DNA from: an uncultured Lachnospiraceae bacterium | GTDB lineage: Bacteria > Bacillota > Clostridia > Lachnospirales > Lachnospiraceae | NCBI GenBank assembly: GCA_944376975.1 | Contig: CALWEE010000049.1 | Coordinates: forward strand, 1 to 9,301 | DNA length: 9,301 nt | Direction: 5' to 3' | Shown: positions 1 to 4,795 of the stretch, in pieces | Numbering within the stretch: the stretch's first letter is position 1 | Layout: each line of letters opens with the position of its first letter | Notes under the pieces: generated by a model | Database searches by the model: none | What the model was told of the DNA's origin: nothing | The model's input: the letters and a program-made list of their open reading frames with translations, nothing else | Made by a program: the position numbers and the translations under genes

Positions 1-487
1 CGGCGGCATGGCCCGGCGGGTGCTCATCGCCTCGGCCGTATCCTGTCCCCCCCGGCTTGTCATCGCGGACGAACCGACGCCCGGACTGGACGCGCGGTCC
101 GCCGGCCGCATCCTGAGCCATTTCCGTGAGTTGGCCGATGAGGGCGCGGGCGTGCTGCTCATCACCCACGATCTGTCACTGGCGTTGGCCATTGCCGATC
201 GGGTGACGGTATTTTATGCCGGAGAGACCATTGAGGAAACGGCGGCCGAAAACTTTTCCGATGTGGATAAGCTGCGCCATCCTTTCACAAAGGCGTTGTG
301 GCGGGCCATGCCGGAGCATGGTTTTGTCCCCATGTCCGGCGCGCAGCCCTATCCGGGAGCGGCGCGAAAAGGCTGTCCCTTCGCCTCCTCCTGTAAAGAA
401 CGGCGAAAAGACTGTGAGGAAGCGTCGGATATCCCGTTGACAAAAGACGGCAGCGGCAGCGTCCGATGCCTGCGCGCGCTCGGATGA
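1..487 (+). CDS. DppD/OppD/NikD-type ABC transporter ATP-binding protein, C-terminal part (5' end outside window)
   Basis: This is the distal part of a cytoplasmic ATPase that powers a peptide- or nickel-family ABC importer. The reading frame is open from the first base. The window opens inside the ABC signature: Gly-Gly then MARRV, so the preceding codon ending in C is probably Ser of LSGG. Next come Walker B with its catalytic Glu (RLVIADEPT), the D-loop (PGLD) and the switch His (LLITHDLS). The tail is the C-terminal extension typical of oligopeptide/dipeptide ATPases: a YAGETIEE segment, HPFTKAL, and a Cys-rich end (GCPFASSC, then DC and VRC). Walker A and the Q-loop lie outside the window, so they cannot be checked. 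The next gene encodes the partner ATPase, beginning 24 nt after this stop, so the two are very likely co-transcribed. The family is secure; the substrate is unknown. Confidence 0.9.
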   Translation, partial: GGMARRVLIASAVSCPPRLVIADEPTPGLDARSAGRILSHFRELADEGAGVLLITHDLSLALAIADRVTVFYAGETIEETAAENFSDVDKLRHPFTKALWRAMPEHGFVPMSGAQPYPGAARKGCPFASSCKERRKDCEEASDIPLTKDGSGSVRCLRALG

Positions 488-511
488 CGGTGGGATGACA
501 GGAGGATGGAT

Positions 512-1117
512 ATGCTTTTGGAAGCGAAAAACGTGACGTTTTATTATAGTGAAAAGAAAAAAGAACCGGTGCTGGATCAGGTGAGCCTGTCCGTAGCCTC
601 CGGGGAACGGGTCGGCCTGAAAGCGCCCAGCGGCAGAGGGAAAACAACCTTATGCCGGCTTCTGGCCGGTTATGACCGGCCGAAAAGAGGGGAAGTCCTG
701 CTGGATGGACGCCCGGTTGGAAGCTATACCGGCGTCTGCCCGGTCCAGATGATCTGGCAGCATCCGGAGACGGTGGTCGATCCCCTCATGAAGCTGGGCG
801 ATACGCTGAAAGAGTCGAGAACCGTGGATGAACGGATCATGGAAAAACTGCATATCGAAGAAGGGTGGATGGACCGGTTCCCGTCGGAACTTTCCGGCGG
901 CGAGCTGCAGCGCTTCTGCCTGGCCAGAGCCCTTCACCCATCGGTGCGCTTCCTCCTCTGCGACGAGATATCGGCCATGCTGGATCTGGTCACCCAGGCC
1001 CAGATATGGCATTTTCTCCTTGACGAGGCGAAACGGCGCGGCCTGGGGATGGTCATTGTCAGCCACGACGCGGCGCTGCTTGAGCAGGTGTGCACCCGTA
1101 TCGAGACATTAAAATAA
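512..1117 (+). CDS. DppF/NikE-type ABC transporter ATP-binding protein (short form, 201 aa)
   Basis: Second ATPase of the same importer, expected to form a heterodimer with the upstream protein under the membrane permeases. Seen motifs, numbered from the ATG at 512: Walker A APSGRGKT (38-45), Q-loop Gln83 (IWQHPE), signature LSGGELQR (127-133), Walker B FLLCDE with Glu152, and switch His185 (VSHD). At 201 aa it lacks the roughly 60-100 residue C-terminal extension of classical DppF/OppF and resembles short NikE-like proteins. The start is 512, not the in-frame ATG at 506: the AGGAGG at 500-505 directly abuts the 506 ATG but lies 6 nt from 512. The first Walker A Gly is Ala here; I believe this recurs in short NikE-like ATPases but cannot check. 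It is the last gene of its operon and converges on rpsT. Peptide, nickel or other metal-chelate import are all possible. Confidence 0.88.
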   Translation: MLLEAKNVTFYYSEKKKEPVLDQVSLSVASGERVGLKAPSGRGKTTLCRLLAGYDRPKRGEVLLDGRPVGSYTGVCPVQMIWQHPETVVDPLMKLGDTLKESRTVDERIMEKLHIEEGWMDRFPSELSGGELQRFCLARALHPSVRFLLCDEISAMLDLVTQAQIWHFLLDEAKRRGLGMVIVSHDAALLEQVCTRIETLK

Positions 1118-1138
1118 GAGAGCCGTATTTTCGGGCAC

Positions 1139-1177
1139 AAAAAAAGCATGAGAAGAGAGGGTTTTTTCTCATGCTTT
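1139..1177 (-). terminator. Intrinsic terminator of rpsT, possibly bidirectional
   Basis: A perfect 12-bp inverted repeat (AAAGCATGAGAA at 1143-1154, its complement at 1166-1177) encloses an 11-nt loop. On the - strand the stem is followed by a run of seven T (complement of 1139-1145, overlapping the stem base), about 25 nt after the rpsT stop, which is a good Rho-independent terminator. On the + strand, for the converging ABC operon that ends at 1117, the trailing sequence is only TTTGTTT, so termination there may be weaker. A single hairpin probably serves both transcripts. Confidence 0.8.
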
Positions 1178-1201
1178 GTTTACGTTAGGAAATCTATGTC
1201 A

Positions 1202-1465
1202 TTAAGCCATTTTGTTGACTGCCGCGTTCAGACGGCTGACTTTTCTGGAAGCTGTGTTTTTATGATAAATACCTTTGGAAGCAGCTTTATCGATAGCGCT
1301 TGTAGCTTTCAGAAGCTCAGCGGCTGCGGTTTCCTTATCGCCTGCGGCAACAGCGGCATCGACTTTCTTGATAGCTGTCTTCACAGCGGACTTGATGCTT
1401 TTGTTTCGCATTGCTTTGGTCTGGTTTACCAGGATCCTTTTCTTAGCGGATTTAATATTAGCCAA
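1202..1465 (-). CDS. rpsT: 30S ribosomal protein S20
   Basis: Encodes ribosomal protein S20, which binds 16S rRNA and helps assemble the small subunit. The 87-residue product has the usual length and the hallmark start ANIKSAKKRI, a Lys/Ala-rich helical body and the conserved end HKNTASRKVSRLNAAVNK. The start codon is TTG at 1465 (complement of CAA 1463-1465), preceded by GGAGG at 1478-1474 with 8 nt spacing. An upstream in-frame ATG exists, but it overlaps the Shine-Dalgarno and would add residues absent from S20 proteins. A UUG start is also known for E. coli rpsT, where it matters for autogenous control; similar control here is inference. The gene is monocistronic by appearance: own promoter (1549-1577), own terminator (1139-1177). 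It is divergent from gpr, the same neighbour as in B. subtilis. Confidence 0.97.
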   Translation of the reverse strand: MANIKSAKKRILVNQTKAMRNKSIKSAVKTAIKKVDAAVAAGDKETAAAELLKATSAIDKAASKGIYHKNTASRKVSRLNAAVNKMA

Positions 1466-1548
1466 TATAGACACCTCCATTTGCGAAATTGATGATCGTG
1501 TACATTTATAAGCCGGACACGGACGAGCTGATCTAAACATACCTTTAT

Positions 1549-1577
1549 ATCATAAGAGAAAGCGGCCCGATTGTCAA
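1549..1577 (-). promoter_or_regulatory. Sigma-A promoter of rpsT
   Basis: Read on the - strand: -35 TTGACA (complement of 1572-1577, perfect match), 17-bp spacer, -10 TATGAT (complement of 1549-1554, 5 of 6). Transcription should start near 1542, giving a leader of about 75 nt before the TTG start. This is the strongest promoter match in the window, as expected for a ribosomal protein gene. Confidence 0.85.
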
Positions 1578-1578
1578 T

Positions 1579-1607
1579 ACATATTCACGCTTCTTTTGGA
1601 AAAAATA
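1579..1607 (+). promoter_or_regulatory. Candidate forespore (sigma-F-like) promoter of gpr
   Basis: GGAAAAAATA at 1598-1607 fits the sigma-F -10 consensus (GGNNANAMTR) at every constrained position. An ACATA at 1579-1583 could be the -35 (consensus close to GYATA), but the spacer would be 14 bp, one or two shorter than usual. Start of transcription would be near 1614, about 50 nt before the gpr ATG. B. subtilis gpr is forespore-transcribed by sigma-F and sigma-G, so such a site is expected; I saw no good sigma-G -10. The match is A-rich and could be chance. Confidence 0.35.
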
Positions 1608-1665
1608 TGTGTGTAAAAGGCAAACGGCCGATCTTTCGGCGCGACCGGGAAAACAGGAGGGATCC

Positions 1666-2655
1666 ATGGAAGATTTTGGAACACGTACAGACCTGGCGCT
1701 GGAAAGCGCCCGTATGTTCTCAGAGAAAAACGGCCGTCTTCCGGGCGTAAAAATAGAAGAATATGACGCCGGGGACACGGGCATACATGTCACCCGGGTG
1801 CGGATCGTCGATGAAACCGGCGCCCGGGCTCTCGGGAAGGCCATGGGCGATTATATCACGTTGGATGCGCCGATGCTGGAGACGGCGGACGAAGACAGTC
1901 ACAAAGCCATTACGGAGGCGGTGGCCGGTCAGCTGAAACGGCTCGCGCCCGATATCCATGAGCGGAACGTGCTGGTGGCCGGCATAGGCAACCGGCAGAT
2001 GTCGCCGGACGCCCTCGGTCCGCTGGTGGCCGACCATCTTTTCATCACCCGGCATTTGCTGGAAACCTATGGAAGGGATGCGGAAGTGACCCGGGGGATG
2101 GGCTGCGTCAGCGCGCTGGCGCCGGGCGTCATGGCCCAGACAGGTATGGAGACAGGAGAGATCCTTCGGGGCGCCATAAAAGAGACGCGGCCGGATCTGC
2201 TCATCGTGGTGGATTCTCTGGCCGCCCGGAGCGTGGGGCGCCTGAACCGGACGATCCAGATGACCGATACCGGCATCGCGCCGGGAGCCGGCATCGGGAA
2301 CCGGCGTTATGGGATCAGTAAGGATACGGTGGGCATACCGGTGATCGCCATCGGCATCCCCACGGTGATCGACGCGGCGGCGATCGTGAGCGACACGATG
2401 GAACGGATGCTGAACGCCATGGAACAGGCCGGCCCTCTGTCGGAAAAGGAAACCGGAGACGATGGTCTTCCCGGTCAGGCGCGCCGGATGGCGGCGGCGT
2501 TTGACGATCAGGAAAGGTATCTTCTCATGCGGGAATTGATGGATCCGGAGATGATGGACATGTTCGTCACGCCGAAAAATATGGACGAGATCATCGGGCG
2601 GATGAGTTATACCGTGTCGGAAGCGATCAACAGCCTGTGCCATCCGGACCTTTGA
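1666..2655 (+). CDS. gpr: Spore germination protease GPR (SASP-specific endopeptidase)
   Basis: GPR is made in the forespore as a zymogen. After germination it degrades the small acid-soluble proteins that coat spore DNA. The 329-aa product has the family landmarks: RTDLALE (7-13), GIGNRQMSPDALGP (106-119), RHLLETYG, SALAPGVMAQTGMET (149-163), VVDSLAAR (181-188), DTGIAPGAGIGNRR (201-214), GIPVIAIGIPTVIDA (223-237) and a C-terminal MFVTPKNMDEII. The two Asp residues proposed as catalytic in the Bacillus enzyme (D127, D193) correspond to D115 and D183. The start is ATG 1666, 5 nt after AGGAGG (1655-1660). An in-frame ATG at 1609 lacks a good ribosome site and lies at the candidate promoter. The N-terminus before RTDLA is only six residues, shorter than in Bacillus, so the propeptide is short. 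It lies divergent from rpsT and upstream of spoIIP with no terminator between, so gpr-spoIIP co-transcription is possible. Confidence 0.96.
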   Translation: MEDFGTRTDLALESARMFSEKNGRLPGVKIEEYDAGDTGIHVTRVRIVDETGARALGKAMGDYITLDAPMLETADEDSHKAITEAVAGQLKRLAPDIHERNVLVAGIGNRQMSPDALGPLVADHLFITRHLLETYGRDAEVTRGMGCVSALAPGVMAQTGMETGEILRGAIKETRPDLLIVVDSLAARSVGRLNRTIQMTDTGIAPGAGIGNRRYGISKDTVGIPVIAIGIPTVIDAAAIVSDTMERMLNAMEQAGPLSEKETGDDGLPGQARRMAAAFDDQERYLLMRELMDPEMMDMFVTPKNMDEIIGRMSYTVSEAINSLCHPDL

Positions 2656-2668
2656 GGCGAAAGGCGTA

Positions 2669-2698
2669 TTCATAACAAAGCGGCGCGGGAAATATAAT
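2669..2698 (+). promoter_or_regulatory. Candidate promoter of spoIIP (sigma-A- or sigma-E-like)
   Basis: TATAAT at 2693-2698 is a perfect sigma-A -10, with TTCATA (4 of 6) at 2669-2674 and an 18-bp spacer. The same bases can be read as a sigma-E-type site: TCATAAC at 2670-2676 and AATATAAT at 2691-2698 (against CATACAAT), 14 bp apart. B. subtilis spoIIP is a sporulation gene under compartment-specific sigma factors, so the second reading is biologically attractive. The sequence cannot decide. Transcription from here would start near 2705, downstream of a possible GTG start at 2700. Confidence 0.4.
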
Positions 2699-2750
2699 AG
2701 TGAAAGCAGGTGACAGATGTACAAGCGGGAATGAGATGTTGGGGATAGAT

Positions 2751-3908
2751 ATGGATCGCAGGATATTCTATTTGACGGAGGCGCTGGCCGGGATCGGTTT
2801 TTTCATGGCCAGCGGCGTGCTGTCCGGCGGAGATCTTTTGCCGGGCATGATCCAGCCGGGACTGTATGCCCAGGAGGCGGATCTGTCTTTATCGGGAATA
2901 GGGGACCGGATTGGGGACGGGTTGTCCGCCGGTATATTTCCCGTATGGCGATATTCGGAAAAAGGCGTTAAAAACGCGGGAACGCCGGTATCGGAGCTGT
3001 ATCTGTCCGATGGGCTCATGGCCCGTCTGGCAGAGGAAAACGAGACGGTGAACGGGGACGTAGAGATATCCCGGGAAGAAACGGAGGAAGACGCGGCGGA
3101 CGTGGCCGTGTCCGCGCCGGTGGCCAGTGATTCCGGCGTGCGGTATACGGCGGATATGCTGTCCGACTACTCTTTTTTCGTCAACCAGTTTTTTGCCGTG
3201 GACAGTTCCACCACCGTGCCGGATGGCCTTTTGGACGCCGACTCCTTCATCAATATGGATCTGTCCATTGATATCCGCGGCGAAGAACCGAAGGTGCTCA
3301 TTTATCATACCCATTCCCAGGAGACATTTGCCGACAGCCGCCCCGGATATTGGGAAGATTCGGTGGTGGGCGTGGGCGCGGAGCTGAAAAACGAACTGGA
3401 AGACCGTTACGGTATCGCCGTGTATCATCTGACCGATACCTTCGACGTGATCGACGGCGTGACAGACCGGAGCGCCGCTTATACATACGCGGAAGAACGG
3501 GTGCGGGAGGTGCTGGCGGACTATCCGTCCATCAAGGTGGTGATCGACCTGCACAGGGACGGGGTGGCGGAAGGGACCCATCTGGTCACCCAGATCGACG
3601 GGAAGCCGACGGCCCAGATCATGTTTTTGGACGGCCTGTGCCGCACGGTGTCCGGCCCCATCGATTATCTGCAAAACCCTTATCTGTCGGAAAATCTGGC
3701 TTTCAGCTTTCAGCTCCAGTTAAAAGGGGAAGAATATTATCCGGATTTCGCCAGACGCATTTACCTGCGGGCGTACCAGTATAATCTGCATATTTTGCCC
3801 CGGGCGCTGCTGGTGGAGTGCGGCGCCCAGACCAACACGGTGGAGGAAGCGAAAAACGCCATGCCGCCGTTGGCGGATCTGCTTTATCTTGTGCTGTCCG
3901 GAAAGTGA
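2751..3908 (+). CDS. spoIIP: Stage II sporulation protein P, engulfment peptidoglycan hydrolase
   Basis: SpoIIP is a membrane-anchored amidase/endopeptidase that works with SpoIID and SpoIIM to thin septal peptidoglycan during engulfment of the forespore. From ATG 2751 the protein has 385 aa, near the usual length. A short basic N-terminus (MDRR) and a hydrophobic segment (about 5-25) form the anchor. An acidic, low-complexity linker (about 95-128) follows, then the SpoIIP domain from about 175. Expected metal/catalytic residues are visible: VLIYHTHSQE (182-191; H186, H188, E191), VVIDLHRDG (263-271; H268) and LLVECGAQTNTVEEAKNA (353-370; E356). The start is uncertain: GTG 2700, ATG 2736 and ATG 2751 are all in frame with similarly weak ribosome sites (GGA at 5-9 nt). 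I prefer 2751 because it gives the short basic stub usual before the anchor. It follows gpr and ends before a hairpin at 3960-3994. Confidence 0.95.
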   Translation: MDRRIFYLTEALAGIGFFMASGVLSGGDLLPGMIQPGLYAQEADLSLSGIGDRIGDGLSAGIFPVWRYSEKGVKNAGTPVSELYLSDGLMARLAEENETVNGDVEISREETEEDAADVAVSAPVASDSGVRYTADMLSDYSFFVNQFFAVDSSTTVPDGLLDADSFINMDLSIDIRGEEPKVLIYHTHSQETFADSRPGYWEDSVVGVGAELKNELEDRYGIAVYHLTDTFDVIDGVTDRSAAYTYAEERVREVLADYPSIKVVIDLHRDGVAEGTHLVTQIDGKPTAQIMFLDGLCRTVSGPIDYLQNPYLSENLAFSFQLQLKGEEYYPDFARRIYLRAYQYNLHILPRALLVECGAQTNTVEEAKNAMPPLADLLYLVLSGK

Positions 3909-3959
3909 CAAAACTGTAAGCCTTTTTTCCTTGTACGCTAAAGGCGGATATAGTAAAAT

Positions 3960-3994
3960 GGGAGAAGAGTCTGCGCAACGCGGGCTCTTCTTTC
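3960..3994 (+). terminator. Stem-loop, probable terminator after spoIIP
   Basis: A stem of 12 pairs (3964-3975 with 3979-3990; arms begin GAAGAG and end CTCTTC; two G-U pairs) closes on a CAA loop and extends with A-T and G-U pairs to 3960/3994. It starts about 52 nt after the spoIIP stop. The 3' side (CTTCTTTCC) is pyrimidine-rich but lacks a clean U-run, so termination may be incomplete and some transcript could read into the two-component genes. Confidence 0.6.
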
Positions 3995-4053
3995 CATATG
4001 GCGCGCCTTAAGAATATTGAAAGGAACCTGTGGATATTTACGACAGTTTTTTT

Positions 4054-4062
4054 TGATACGAT
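4054..4062 (+). promoter_or_regulatory. Candidate extended -10 promoter for the two-component operon
   Basis: TGATACGAT at 4054-4062 combines the TGn extension with a TACGAT -10 (4 of 6), directly after a run of eight T (4047-4054). There is no convincing -35 at 17 bp; TTTACG at 4037-4042 is only 14 bp away. A start near 4069 would leave a leader of about 25 nt before the response regulator. A TTGATA (4053-4058) with TAAAAT (4073-4078) is spaced by only 14 bp and is less likely. The rest of 3995-4080 shows no other clear signal. Confidence 0.3.
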
Positions 4063-4093
4063 AAACGGGAAATAAAATATGAGGAGTAGGATG

Positions 4094-4795
4094 ATGGATA
4101 AACAACGTATATTGGTAGTAGATGACGACAAGGAGATCGTCCGGGCCATATGCCGGCTTCTGGAGCTGGAAGGCTATGAGACGATCAAAGCTTATGACGG
4201 ACTGGAAGCGCTGGACGCGCTCATGAGCGCGGACGTGCATCTGCTGATCATAGATGTGATGATGCCCCGCATGAACGGACTGTCCGCGGTCATGAAGATA
4301 CGGGAGAGCAAAAACATACCGATCATCATATTGTCGGCCAAAACCGAAGACAGCGATAAAATACTGGGCCTTTCCATGGGCGCGGACGATTACGTGAGCA
4401 AACCCTTTAATACCGAAGAACTGATGGCCCGGGTCAAAGCGCAGCTGAGACGGTATCTCACCCTGGGATCGGCTTTTGACGAGCCGGGAAAAGACGTGAT
4501 CCATCTGGGCGATCTGATCCTGGACAAAGAAAGCAAACAGCTTTCCGTCAGTGGGGAGGCTGTGCGCCTGACCGCCACGGAATATAAGATCGTGGAATTG
4601 CTGATGACCTATCCGGGACGGGTGTTTTCATCGGAGGAGATCTACAGCCGGGTCTGGAACGAAGAAGCTTACGCCGTGGAGAACACGGTCATGGTACATA
4701 TACGTCGGATACGGGAGAAGATCGAGATCAATCCAAAAAATCCGAAATATTTAAAGGTGGTGTGGGGCATTGGGTATAAAATGGAAAAACTCTGA
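4094..4795 (+). CDS. Two-component response regulator, OmpR/PhoB family (VanR-like)
   Basis: A cytoplasmic DNA-binding regulator expected to be phosphorylated by the kinase encoded next. Its 233 residues hold an N-terminal receiver (5-120) with acidic pocket D10/D11, phospho-acceptor D54 (IIDVMMPRMNG), switch Ser81 and Lys103 (VSKPF). A winged-helix domain follows (about 134-232), with the recognition helix region around ENTVMVHIRRIREKIE and the closing wing VVWGIGYKM. The start is ATG 4094: GAGGAG at 4081-4086 lies 7 nt before it, against 4 nt for ATG 4091, while the ATG at 4079 overlaps the ribosome site. The 3' end overlaps the kinase gene by 26 nt, so the two are translated from one mRNA. 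It lies between spoIIP and lepA, with a probable terminator before it. The target genes are not evident; autoregulation is common in the family. Confidence 0.94.
   Translation: MDKQRILVVDDDKEIVRAICRLLELEGYETIKAYDGLEALDALMSADVHLLIIDVMMPRMNGLSAVMKIRESKNIPIIILSAKTEDSDKILGLSMGADDYVSKPFNTEELMARVKAQLRRYLTLGSAFDEPGKDVIHLGDLILDKESKQLSVSGEAVRLTATEYKIVELLMTYPGRVFSSEEIYSRVWNEEAYAVENTVMVHIRRIREKIEINPKNPKYLKVVWGIGYKMEKL

Noticed and set aside
506..511. ATG at 506 as the start of the second ABC ATPase
   Set aside because: It directly abuts the AGGAGG ribosome site; the ATG at 512 has a proper 6-nt spacing and gives the usual N-terminus.
1609..1665. Upstream ATG at 1609 as the gpr start
   Set aside because: No good ribosome site, it overlaps the candidate promoter, and the extra 19 residues do not resemble a GPR N-terminus; ATG 1666 has AGGAGG 5 nt upstream.
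1720..2724. Long antisense open frame (334 codons) opposite gpr, and a similar 325-codon one opposite hemW (8288-9265)
   Set aside because: Both lie opposite clearly identified genes, are rich in His/Arg/Pro as expected of antisense frames in GC-rich DNA, show no recognisable domain, and lack a ribosome site worth noting.
3931..3959. Promoter-like TTGTAC - 17 bp - TAAAAT upstream of the hairpin after spoIIP
   Set aside because: The -35 matches only the first three bases, and the predicted start falls inside the stem-loop, which would leave a transcript of no evident use.
3995..4012. Adjacent NdeI-, AscI- and AflII-like palindromes (CATATG, GGCGCGCC, CTTAAG) resembling a cloning polylinker
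   Set aside because: The flanking sequence is continuous native intergenic DNA between a terminator and a gene leader, with no vector sequence; three overlapping palindromes can arise by chance in this composition.
4021..4054. Hairpin CTGT/ACAG followed by eight T as a second terminator before the two-component genes
   Set aside because: The core stem is only 4 bp with an 11-nt loop; longer pairing consumes the T-run and needs G-U pairs and a mismatch. It is more likely leader or promoter-proximal DNA.
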